Below are positions 1 through 8,190 of a stretch of 64,000 bases of DNA, piece by piece. A program made the position numbers and the translations under genes. The stretch covers positions 90,749 through 154,748 of the forward strand of contig SWDM01000004.1 in NCBI GenBank assembly GCA_005116835.1. Direction: 5' to 3'. The notes beneath the pieces are model-generated. The model saw only the letters and a program-made list of their open reading frames with translations, was not told the origin of the DNA and did not search any database. How positions within the stretch are numbered: the stretch's first letter is position 1; every line of letters begins with the position of its first letter. The DNA comes from Nitrospira sp. Lineage in GTDB: Bacteria > Nitrospirota > Nitrospiria > Nitrospirales > Nitrospiraceae.

Positions 1-642
1 CAAACGCATTTGGAATTAGGCGACGCGCATTTCTTCAGCGCTTGTCTAAAGAGTCGTGAGCATTGGCGCCTCTTCGATACGTTCCGCCCTCGCGCGCTCT
101 ACCTGGATATCGAAACGACGGGGATGTCCGCGCGCGAAGGGCACGTCACCGTGGTCGGATTGTATCGAAACGGTCACATGACGAGCCTGGTCCGGGGAGA
201 AACGCTGACGGAGGACCGCTTGCATGCGGAACTGGAACAGACAGACATCCTCGTCACCTTCTTCGGCAGCGGTTTCGACATTCCCTACTTGCAGGCAAAG
301 TTTCCCCGGCTCAATTTCAAGAAGCCCCACTTCGATCTCTGTTTCGCCGCGCGCAGACTCGGCATGCAGGGAGGGCTCAAACACATCGAACGCGAGGTCC
401 AGATTGAGCGAGCGGCCGATGTGACGGGACTCGACGGATGGGAAGCCGTCCGCTTGTGGCACCGGTGGTGCGCGGGAGATGAAGCCGCGCGCGATCTCCT
501 GCTGAGGTACAACGAAGCCGACACCAAAAACCTCGAACCGCTCGCATCCTTGATCTACGACCGGATGGTTGCCAGATTCGGTCCGTCCTCTATGGGAATT
601 CTACCGACCCCCCGCCGAGAACCGAACGAGGTTGCTCCGTGA
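1..642 (+). CDS. YprB-type ribonuclease H-like 3'-5' exonuclease domain protein (5' end outside window)
   Basis: The frame is open to the first base, so the N-terminus probably lies upstream; a TTG at base 10 is the first possible start inside the window. The product has a DnaQ-like exonuclease fold of the YprB family. LYLDIETTG supplies the first acidic pair, FFGSGFDIPYL the second aspartate motif and YNEADTKNL the last aspartate motif, in the order expected for a DEDD nuclease. Such proteins are thought to bind a two-metal centre and act on nucleic acid; the substrate is not known here. The stop overlaps the next start as GTGA, so it is translated together with the PP2C phosphatase. The family call is good; the biological role is open. 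Confidence 0.8.
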   Translation, partial: QTHLELGDAHFFSACLKSREHWRLFDTFRPRALYLDIETTGMSAREGHVTVVGLYRNGHMTSLVRGETLTEDRLHAELEQTDILVTFFGSGFDIPYLQAKFPRLNFKKPHFDLCFAARRLGMQGGLKHIEREVQIERAADVTGLDGWEAVRLWHRWCAGDEAARDLLLRYNEADTKNLEPLASLIYDRMVARFGPSSMGILPTPRREPNEVAP

Positions 643-1397
643 CAGAGCCCCAGCAATGGACCGGAATCGGTCGAACAGAGAAAGGTCATGTCCGAACGTC
701 GAACCAGGACGCGCTGGCCCTCTTGAATGATTGCGGAGTCTGGCTCGTGGCAGACGGAATGAGCGGGCACCCGGCAGGAGATATTGCAGCCCAAAATGCC
801 GTGACCGCCGCTTCTCAGAGGGCATTGGAACGGGCTGCGTGGCTCCGCGAGCATCCGGAAGCCGCAGCCGAATTCACTGCTGACCTCGTGACAAGCGCCA
901 ACCGGCGAGTCCACGGACTCATGCTGGCAGACCCGTCATTAAAAGGGATGGGCACAACACTCGTCGCGCTGACAATGGCGCCGGCATCGACGTCGGTCGC
1001 CCATATCGCCCACCTGGGAGATAGCCGCGCATACCTCTATCGCGAAAACCAGCTCACACAATTGACACGGGATCACACTCTCGTCCAGTCGTTTGTGCAG
1101 CGTGGCCTGATCGACGCCGCCACGGCGCTTGTTCATCCTGAGCGTCATATTCTGACCAAGGGACTGGGGATGGGTGTCGGCCTGAAGCCGGAACTGACCT
1201 CCATACCGATAACCCCTCGCGACATCATACTATTGTGCAGCGACGGACTGACGAAAATGTTGGAGGACGCAGCTATCGCATTGATTCTCTCCCGCGCAAA
1301 CGACAACCCCCACGAGGCCTGCCACGACCTGATCGAGGAAGCGCTGGACAGAGGGGGGGAAGATAATGTGACTGTAATCGTCGTGGTGTTTCATTAA
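639..1397 (+). CDS. PP2C-family serine/threonine phosphatase
   Basis: A compact 252-residue PP2C (PPM) domain with nothing added. The N-terminus has GRTEKGHVRTSNQDA, the usual metal-binding start of bacterial PP2C enzymes. It is followed by VADGMSGHPAG, GMGTTLV, HLGDSRAYLYR, CSDGLTKML and a closing GGEDNVTVIVV, which carry the acidic metal ligands. It should remove phosphate from Ser/Thr in a Mn/Mg-dependent reaction in the cytoplasm. The GTG start overlaps the stop of the RNase H-like gene by four bases, so the two are co-translated. No kinase is adjacent; a kinase/PP2C/FHA set lies near 30-33 kb. Family assignment is very secure, the target unknown. Confidence 0.93.
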   Translation: MTEPQQWTGIGRTEKGHVRTSNQDALALLNDCGVWLVADGMSGHPAGDIAAQNAVTAASQRALERAAWLREHPEAAAEFTADLVTSANRRVHGLMLADPSLKGMGTTLVALTMAPASTSVAHIAHLGDSRAYLYRENQLTQLTRDHTLVQSFVQRGLIDAATALVHPERHILTKGLGMGVGLKPELTSIPITPRDIILLCSDGLTKMLEDAAIALILSRANDNPHEACHDLIEEALDRGGEDNVTVIVVVFH

Positions 1398-1532
1398 CCC
1401 AGATTCCTCAAGACGACTCATTGCAAATCGTCCCGAGAGTACCCTCTAGCCCCGTGCCTCCTGCCTAAACATTAGCATTTGCAGCGAAGCATGCATCAGT
1501 CGCGCAGGCGACCCTGGCCCCTAGCTTTTCCG

Positions 1533-1561
1533 TTGACAAGATGAGCCTGGCTGTGTAGCCT
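1533..1561 (+). promoter_or_regulatory. Candidate sigma-70 promoter for the gene at 1624
   Basis: A consensus -35 TTGACA (1533-1538) is followed after 17 bases by TAGCCT (1556-1561), which keeps the first two and last bases of TATAAT. The start codon lies 63 bases downstream. Only sequence match supports it. Confidence 0.4.
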
Positions 1562-1623
1562 GCAATTCCTAACCAGTTCCTCCTCTCCCACCACAGAGGA
1601 GGCTACGATATCAAGAGGTTCTC

Positions 1624-2505
1624 ATGCTCGGGATTGTTCGCGGCACCCTGTTCGCCGCAGTATTAGTCTTGATGACCACCCAACCGATGATCGGCTTCGC
1701 CTATGACTCGGACGGTCCTGAAGCCGCCATCCGCACTTTAGTTCGCGCTAACGCCGAACTGGATATGGCTACCCTCTCTCGTTACATGGCACATGACGCC
1801 GATATCACCAGCTACACCATCGGCGGACGAAAGTATGTGGGATGGCCGGAGTTTCAGCATGACATGCAAGAAGAGTTTTCCTCCGTGGCCAAGCTTGAAA
1901 TTCCCATTACTGAGCTCAAGGTTTGGACGAAAGGAACTGTGGCCTGGTTTACCATGGAACTGGACTACATCCGCTACATAGGAGAGGGATCGGATCAACG
2001 GAGAACGGTGCTTCCTCTGAGAGAAAGCGGAGTCTTAGAACAACGCGGGGGACAATGGGTTCTGCTCTCCTGGCATGAATCGCTCCGGGACATGCAGCTC
2101 GGCGTCTCGTTAGCCCAGCGGTCCATGACATCTCCTCCGCAACACTTGGTCAGCAATACTCAAGCTTCGGCAATCCCTGACTTGAGCGGGGAATGGGATA
2201 TTCTCGAGGTGGAGGACGACAAGCGCTACAAGGCCACACTCGACAAAGCCGGCAACGGTCCCTATACCCAGCATGGTGGACGATTCGTTACGACAAAATA
2301 TGCCGACCGTCTCTGGCAAGGCACTTGGCTTCAGCCGGGTAACGATCGCGAAGGAGAGTTTGAATTGCTCCTCTCAGAAGATGGGACTCAAGCTAAAGGA
2401 GTCTGGTGGTATTCCCGTGTCGGGGCTCAAAAAAACATTCCTCCTCGAGAACATGGCGGAACCTACCTCTGGAAGCGGCTGACCCCGCTCCCACCTGCAC
2501 GATGA
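1624..2505 (+). CDS. Secreted SnoaL/NTF2-like domain protein
   Basis: 293 residues. The first ~26 form a signal peptide with a hydrophobic core (FAAVLVLMTTQPMIGFA), so the protein is probably periplasmic. Residues ~30-155 match the NTF2/SnoaL pattern: an alternating helix/sheet start (EAAIRTLVRANAELDMATLS), a YTIGG stretch, a WPEF turn and a late strand with QRGGQWVLLSWHES, as in ketosteroid-isomerase-like proteins. Residues ~185-290 are a second beta-rich part beginning DLSGEWDI, rich in Trp and Gly, resembling the small beta-barrel units that follow phrases such as 'LSGEW'. No catalytic residues can be assigned. An AAGAGG lies upstream of the ATG. The next gene is also exported. The fold call is moderate; the function is unknown. 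Confidence 0.6.
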   Translation: MLGIVRGTLFAAVLVLMTTQPMIGFAYDSDGPEAAIRTLVRANAELDMATLSRYMAHDADITSYTIGGRKYVGWPEFQHDMQEEFSSVAKLEIPITELKVWTKGTVAWFTMELDYIRYIGEGSDQRRTVLPLRESGVLEQRGGQWVLLSWHESLRDMQLGVSLAQRSMTSPPQHLVSNTQASAIPDLSGEWDILEVEDDKRYKATLDKAGNGPYTQHGGRFVTTKYADRLWQGTWLQPGNDREGEFELLLSEDGTQAKGVWWYSRVGAQKNIPPREHGGTYLWKRLTPLPPAR

Positions 2506-2582
2506 TATCTGCGTATCACACAGGCCTACACGATCAGCACCCCGATTATTCGCGTGACCACTATTTATCCTTTGGAGGTTCT

Positions 2583-3587
2583 ATGCGTCAGCTACTTTTC
2601 ACTCTGCTCGCCGGCATCTGCCTAGTGACTCCGGCCCTTGCAGACGGCGGTCACGACCACCATGCGGTTCCCTCGCTCAAAAATCAGACAGCCACGACCG
2701 TCACGATTCAAGACAATGTCGTGACCCTCACGTTCGGTCCCATCGATCTCCCCGCCTCTCACGAAGGAGACCTGGCGGCGTCGATGCCCAAACATAGTTT
2801 TCAGCTTCCCAAAGATATGTACATGGTGGGCTACAAGACGGCGGTCTTTACCAAAGAAGGAAAACCGCTCCCCAAGAACTATCTCCATCACATCCTGATG
2901 CTCAATAACAGCAAGCCAAGCGTTTCCTGCGATGGCGAGCCCTTGTTCTTTGCTGGAGCGGGGCTGGAGATGACTGAGACTCGTTTCCCGTCCGGCTATG
3001 GGGTCAAGCTTGCCAAGAGCGATCATCTTATGTCGATCGTCGCGTTTTATCACAAGGCGCCGGTCACCAAGGATGTCATGGCGACTTTCACCATGTACAT
3101 GGCGCCTGAAGGTACGCCCGTCAAAGAAATGGACGTGTATCAGGTAGGAGTCAACATCGTATGCTTCAGTAAATTTGCCCAGCGAGGCTCCAACCAGACG
3201 GACGAAGGGATTGAGATTAACACCGGAGTCCAGGTCCACAAGGAGCCACTCAAGTTCTCAATGGATGGCTGTGTGAAGTTTGCCTATCCGCATGGACATG
3301 ACGAACTCCTCATGATTGGGCTGGACAACAAGACCAAGAAACAGACGTTGCTGCGGACAGTTCCCGATGTCGACCAGGATGGAACCTTTCTCCAATTTCA
3401 GCCGCATCAAGTCTATCAAGACGGCCAAGGATTCCCTGTGACGAAGGCGGATGACTACGAAATGGTCATGGTCCATCACCATCCCTTGCAGAAAAAAGAA
3501 CCCCAACATGGGATGGGAAACTATTTGCTGTACATGACCCCTGGCACATGCCCGACGACTTCCGCTTCGCCACTCGCCCTCAACTAA
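2583..3587 (+). CDS. Secreted His/Met-rich protein, SURNod19 or copper-monooxygenase-like
   Basis: The ATG at 2583 is preceded by a good ribosome binding site (TTTGGAGG) and gives a clean signal peptide ending ALADGG; a longer upstream reading frame has no such support. The mature protein of ~315 residues is rich in His and Met: GGHDHHAV near the start, LHHILMLNN around residue 100, then YPHGHDELLM and MVMVHHHPLQ towards the end. The LHHI motif followed by a Cys-containing loop resembles the copper-binding first half of peptidylglycine/dopamine monooxygenases and the related SURNod19 family. This suggests a metal-binding periplasmic protein, possibly an oxygenase-like fold without confirmed activity. 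The gene is 77 bases downstream of the NTF2-like gene on the same strand. Confidence 0.5.
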   Translation: MRQLLFTLLAGICLVTPALADGGHDHHAVPSLKNQTATTVTIQDNVVTLTFGPIDLPASHEGDLAASMPKHSFQLPKDMYMVGYKTAVFTKEGKPLPKNYLHHILMLNNSKPSVSCDGEPLFFAGAGLEMTETRFPSGYGVKLAKSDHLMSIVAFYHKAPVTKDVMATFTMYMAPEGTPVKEMDVYQVGVNIVCFSKFAQRGSNQTDEGIEINTGVQVHKEPLKFSMDGCVKFAYPHGHDELLMIGLDNKTKKQTLLRTVPDVDQDGTFLQFQPHQVYQDGQGFPVTKADDYEMVMVHHHPLQKKEPQHGMGNYLLYMTPGTCPTTSASPLALN

Positions 3588-3933
3588 CATTCCCTGCAAT
3601 ACGGTACCCGCCGGACAGTCCGCGCGGGTATCGTAGCGGATCCTCACAGCCTGCGCTTAGATGCCCTCTATCTCCGTTCAATTTTGTTCAAAATCGAAAC
3701 CCTTGGGGCTCACCCCCTACTAAAGATTGAGCCATTTTCACCGGGAGAGACTGGGTTTCCCACCTCCTCCTATGCTATTCACATCGTTACCCTTAAATAG
3801 GGCCGAATAGGGCCGAGTCGCGCGCCACAGAATCGCAGAAACCAGCGCATCTCAGATCGAACGAAGGCGAATCTAGTGGCATCGCGCTAAGACTGGACTT
3901 GCTCGAATTCCCAGGAAACACAGGGATATCTCG
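3588..3933 (+). other. Intergenic, no gene seen
   Basis: 346 bases. It holds a strong hairpin at 3601-3634 (described separately) and a perfect 10-bp tandem direct repeat AATAGGGCCG at 3796-3815. No ORF with a credible start or coding character is present. The promoter for the long gene at 3934 should lie here but no clear -35/-10 pair was found. Confidence 0.5.
3601..3634 (+). terminator. Hairpin downstream of the SURNod19-like gene
   Basis: ACGGTACCCGC (3601-3611) pairs with GCGGGTATCGT (3624-3634) with one mismatch, and the loop can pair further (CGGAC/GTCCG). It starts 13 bases after the stop codon. No U-tract follows, so it may be an mRNA 3'-end stabiliser rather than a classical intrinsic terminator. 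Confidence 0.45.
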
Positions 3934-6900
3934 ATGCTGCAGAGCGAACCGGTCGCATTCCTGATTGTCAGCGGACAGGCTGAGTCAGTTAAAGTTATCA
4001 CCCTCTGTTTGCGCGGCTTCTTTCCCAACTGCCGCGTGGATGTCGCCTATTCCGCTGAGGAAGCCCGAGCATGGATATCGACGCAAGAATGGACCCTTGT
4101 CCTCATCGACGAACAATGCCTCGCCGAAAACGATAACTCACTTCCAAACGAATTCCGACGCCGCGCACCCTACGCCACAAGCATTCTGCTCGGCAACCAT
4201 ACCGACTCAGCCTCGGCCCTTCAGGCTCTCCAGGCCGATATCAGCTTTTTCCTCTCGAAGAAATCCCCGGCCTTTCTTACCGAACTCCTGTTCTGCGCAA
4301 AGGAAGCCATCGAAACGCGCCGTCTGAGAGCGGCCCTCGATCATACGATCGAACGCCATCGTGGACTGACCGAATCGCTCAGCGATATCGTCTACGAACT
4401 GGATGCCGGAGGCAAGTTTGTCATGGTCAGTCCGAACATCGTCGCGCTACTAGGCTACTCGCCTGACGAGCTCATCGGAATGCCCTATACCACTCTCGTC
4501 CCGCCCGACCAGGAGTCGGCGGCTCGATATCGCCTGAATGAACGTCGATCAGGAGCGCGGGGCGCCAGCCATGTTGAATTGATCTTGAGGCTGAAGCCTA
4601 CGCAGGACAACAAGCTGCAGACCTTCACCGCTGAGGTGAACGCCAGAGGACTCTATGACTCGCTTCGTCGATTTCTCGGCACGGTGGGACTGATCCGAGA
4701 CATATCCAAATCCAGACAGCAAGACACGACGATCCACGAACTGCACCGGCACCTCCGGCATAGTGAAACACTGCTCGTTCTCGCACAGAAAGTTAGCCTG
4801 CTGTCGGAACAGCTGCACGATCCCCTGGCGTCGTTGCTCACGCAATCACAACAACTCCTTACGACCATACGCGACGCACGCCTGGACGACCAAGCCGAAG
4901 CCCTCGCTGCCCACGCGGCAGAAGCCACGAAACTCGGCGCACAGCTGACACAGGCTCTCCAGGAAAGAGAAGGACTCGCCTTAGGACCGACCATCAACGA
5001 GGTGCTTGACGACATACTCCTGTCCCCGAATCCCTCACTGGTGGACGGTGCCGGTATTACACGGCAATCCCCCTCTCATCTTCCTCCCCTTCTCGGCGAT
5101 CGAGAACAGATCACAAAGCTTTTGCTCGGTCTCGTGAGCTACGCGCAGACCTATCTACTCACGGTCGGACGCGCGCATCGACTCATTGTGTCTGCGCGCC
5201 CAGTGGGAGCTTCCTCCATCTCTGCAGACGATCCTACTCTTTTTCCTCTTGCCCCTCCGACTGAAATCGAAGTCGAGATGCTCGAGTCCGATGTGGCGCG
5301 GTCGCCAGCAACTCCCGCGCCAATAACTCAGTCCGCTGATCTCCTCGAATCCTATGAACTCGCTGGCAGATTGAACGGCGCCCTCGACTTGTCCGCCCCT
5401 ATGCAGGGCCCCTTTCGCCTGATCCTCCGTCTGCCGGTTGCCTCTCGTGTTCCCCTTGAGAATCTCCCATCGCCGACTACGGTCCCATCCGTTCACATCG
5501 CGGTCATGCCGGCTGAACAAAGCGACCAACCGATATCCGCTCCGGCAACCGATTCTGACAGGCCGAAACTAGAGCGACGCCGGGTCCCTCGCTTTCGCAC
5601 CACCCTGCCTGCCACGATCACTGTTGGGTCAGCTGCATGGGATGGCACCATCTCCGATCTCAGCTCCCGAGGAGCCTGCATCACACTGCCGGGCGACTTC
5701 CCAACCGTCGATACACAAGATGCCTATGTCATAGTCAAAACGTCCGTGGGAATTCTCGAGTTGCAAGGCAATGCGCGGGAACGATCCCACTCACTCCAAA
5801 CCAAAACACCCGCCGCGCAGTTGATCGTGACTTTTTATCCCCCCGCTCAACAAGAAGACGCCGTCCTGGCATCGCTGGTCCAAGCTGCGCAAGAGAAATC
5901 TCTGCCCCTCTCGCTTGAGATTCTGCTCGCAGCAGAACTACCGAGTGACTTGACGGCCAGTCCTTCCCTCGCGCCAGTGGAACCGGAAGACTTCGACCCA
6001 CGCGAGACGACACGAGTACCCTTAGCTCTTTCAATCCGGCTCGAGGTCATAGATCCTGCCGGGAAACGTTATCGCCTTGAGGCGCGAACCAGCAACCTTA
6101 GCCGAGACGGCGCCTGTCTCCACCTCACTGCTCGCCCCGAACTCCTGCGGGATATGGCGACGCTACACTTCGCTCCCACACAGACCGGGAATTATCCCAT
6201 AAGCCGTGAGCCCGGTGCGCCTGACGCCCCATTGGCTGCTCGCATCGTCTGGCTGGCTCCCGATCCAACAGCGCCCAGCGATTATCGTCACCAAATCTCC
6301 ACCCCTGCGCTACGAGTCGGTGTCCGTTTTCAAGACCTCACAGTCTACGCTGAGCATGAAGTGAACCGGGTCGTCCGAGAATACCTGACATCCACGGGCG
6401 AATTGGACCGCTCCACACCACAGGCGTCGGTCGTGAGTATCCTGCGAGAGTGCCGTAATCCACGCGGCCAGACGATCATGATGACCGACGACCACCTTCG
6501 CCAGTCAGTCACCCCAAACACACCGGTCGTCATTATTTCTCCCGGTTACGGCCAGACTGCGTTGGACGCCAGCACCTTGGCATACTATTTGGCGCACCAT
6601 CGGCTCCGCGTCCTTCGTTATGATCACACCAATCACTTGGGATTGAGCGACGGCGAATTGCAGCAAACAACCCTACGGGGCATGCAAGCCGACCTCCTCA
6701 AAGTGGTGGAGTTTGTGCAACATACGTGGCCGACCGCTCCCCTGATTGTCATAGCGAGCGACTTAGCTGCGCGCGTCGCCCTCAAGATGACGGTGCAATC
6801 ACGCCCGCTCGACCTGCTTCTCCTGATCAATCCGGTCGTCGACGTTCAAGCCGTACTTCTGGCTGTTCATGGCCACGATCTCGTGGCTGACTACCGATAC

Positions 6901-8121
6901 GGGCTGCGACGCGGCATCGCGAACCTGCTGGGGCTCAATGTCGATGTCGATCGCTTTATCGGCGACACGGTTGCAGGCCATTTTACCGATCTGGACGCCA
7001 CGCTTGCGGATCTGAGGCTCCTTCGCACACCGTCGGCCATTCTCACCATTCCCAGCAACCCGCTCGGACCGATGCCTCCCGCCGATCTCCCGCAGTCATT
7101 TCTTACCGCGCTTGGATCCCATACGCGCCTGACAACGTCTCCAACACCGCTGATCGGCCAGCATCTCCCGCTCAATGAACAACATCCCTTGGCGTTCCAG
7201 CAAATCCTGGAACAGATCGCCACAACCGTCTCCCTGCCGACTATTCCGGCTGAGTTCAGCGCACAAACCCGTCATGGTCTGGCGCGTCAACAACGTATCG
7301 AGCTGGAACGCACACGTCTGCGCCACAACATCTCGCAGATCTCACGAGAGGCCTTGCGAATTATGCATCTGCAACAGCTACCCCAACTCGGAAATCTCCA
7401 TGAGCATTGGAAGCTGCTGGACGATCTTTACAGGCTGCTAAGTCCACTCGAGTCAGGTTCCATGCTTGCGGAAGTGGGAGTCGGCCAGGGCGATTTTGTC
7501 AGAGCCACGATGGTCAACCACGCCTACCGTTCACGACAGCGTGGATGGAGTCCTGAGCGTCCAGTTCAGGTGATCGGTCTGGAACATTCCCAGGACTCAC
7601 TGACGCAGGCCAGAGAGAGTCTTCGCGCGTTGCATCGGGAACTCGACACGGACTTTGCCGGCACCCTGACCATCCACCCACCCCTGACCACTGGTTGGAT
7701 GCAAGTGGACTGGACACAGCATCTTCCGTTTAAGGACGAGTCTCTCCAACGCATCGTCTGTAATCTCTCACTCACTTTCGTCCCCTCGCCACTCGTTGCG
7801 ATTCGGGAGCTCTACCGCATACTCCAGCCACAGGGACGCTTAGTCCTCACGGTCCTTCACCCCGACACGGATCTTTCTGTGATGTATCGCCGGCACCTGC
7901 GTATGGCCAATCAGGATGAATTTGCTCCTCATGCTCACCTCGTTCTGCACTACCTGGGACGACTCCGAGAAGCGATTCGGCATGGATTACTGCAGACTTT
8001 TGACCGGTCTTCGTTAGCCTCATTCCTCCGGCAAGCCGGTATCCCCACCCCCCGTATCCTTCCTGCGTTCGACGGACATGCCCTCTTTGCCGTCATAGAA
8101 AAAGGTAAATCTGCTAGCTGA
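3934..8121 (+). CDS. Multidomain fusion: receiver-like, PAS, degenerate histidine kinase, two PilZ, LuxD-like hydrolase, methyltransferase
   Basis: 1395 residues in one frame. Residues 1-130 look like a receiver domain: VLID59 at the phospho-acceptor strand and K109/K110 late. Residues ~146-262 are PAS (DIVYELDAGGKFVMVSP, LLGYSPDELIG). Residues ~270-510 resemble HisKA/HATPase but are decayed: in SEQLHDPLASLL the phospho-accepting His position is Glu292, and the N and G boxes are missing. Two PilZ domains follow, with R549/R553 and D575-L-S577-S-R-G580, then R690/R694 and N721-L-S723-R-D-G726. Residues ~860-1095 are an alpha/beta hydrolase like LuxD (RYDHTNHLGLSDG at 895-907) with Asp943 where the nucleophilic Ser is expected. 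Residues ~1140-1390 are a class I methyltransferase (EVGVGQG at 1180-1186). A sensor kinase gene follows 69 bases later. Predicted cytosolic; function unknown. Confidence 0.85.
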   Translation: MLQSEPVAFLIVSGQAESVKVITLCLRGFFPNCRVDVAYSAEEARAWISTQEWTLVLIDEQCLAENDNSLPNEFRRRAPYATSILLGNHTDSASALQALQADISFFLSKKSPAFLTELLFCAKEAIETRRLRAALDHTIERHRGLTESLSDIVYELDAGGKFVMVSPNIVALLGYSPDELIGMPYTTLVPPDQESAARYRLNERRSGARGASHVELILRLKPTQDNKLQTFTAEVNARGLYDSLRRFLGTVGLIRDISKSRQQDTTIHELHRHLRHSETLLVLAQKVSLLSEQLHDPLASLLTQSQQLLTTIRDARLDDQAEALAAHAAEATKLGAQLTQALQEREGLALGPTINEVLDDILLSPNPSLVDGAGITRQSPSHLPPLLGDREQITKLLLGLVSYAQTYLLTVGRAHRLIVSARPVGASSISADDPTLFPLAPPTEIEVEMLESDVARSPATPAPITQSADLLESYELAGRLNGALDLSAPMQGPFRLILRLPVASRVPLENLPSPTTVPSVHIAVMPAEQSDQPISAPATDSDRPKLERRRVPRFRTTLPATITVGSAAWDGTISDLSSRGACITLPGDFPTVDTQDAYVIVKTSVGILELQGNARERSHSLQTKTPAAQLIVTFYPPAQQEDAVLASLVQAAQEKSLPLSLEILLAAELPSDLTASPSLAPVEPEDFDPRETTRVPLALSIRLEVIDPAGKRYRLEARTSNLSRDGACLHLTARPELLRDMATLHFAPTQTGNYPISREPGAPDAPLAARIVWLAPDPTAPSDYRHQISTPALRVGVRFQDLTVYAEHEVNRVVREYLTSTGELDRSTPQASVVSILRECRNPRGQTIMMTDDHLRQSVTPNTPVVIISPGYGQTALDASTLAYYLAHHRLRVLRYDHTNHLGLSDGELQQTTLRGMQADLLKVVEFVQHTWPTAPLIVIASDLAARVALKMTVQSRPLDLLLLINPVVDVQAVLLAVHGHDLVADYRYGLRRGIANLLGLNVDVDRFIGDTVAGHFTDLDATLADLRLLRTPSAILTIPSNPLGPMPPADLPQSFLTALGSHTRLTTSPTPLIGQHLPLNEQHPLAFQQILEQIATTVSLPTIPAEFSAQTRHGLARQQRIELERTRLRHNISQISREALRIMHLQQLPQLGNLHEHWKLLDDLYRLLSPLESGSMLAEVGVGQGDFVRATMVNHAYRSRQRGWSPERPVQVIGLEHSQDSLTQARESLRALHRELDTDFAGTLTIHPPLTTGWMQVDWTQHLPFKDESLQRIVCNLSLTFVPSPLVAIRELYRILQPQGRLVLTVLHPDTDLSVMYRRHLRMANQDEFAPHAHLVLHYLGRLREAIRHGLLQTFDRSSLASFLRQAGIPTPRILPAFDGHALFAVIEKGKSAS

Positions 8122-8190
8122 ACGTGCCTGTGCCATGTATACTCTCATCCGCACATCTTTGAACACTTAAACGGTTCCAGGCCAATCCGT

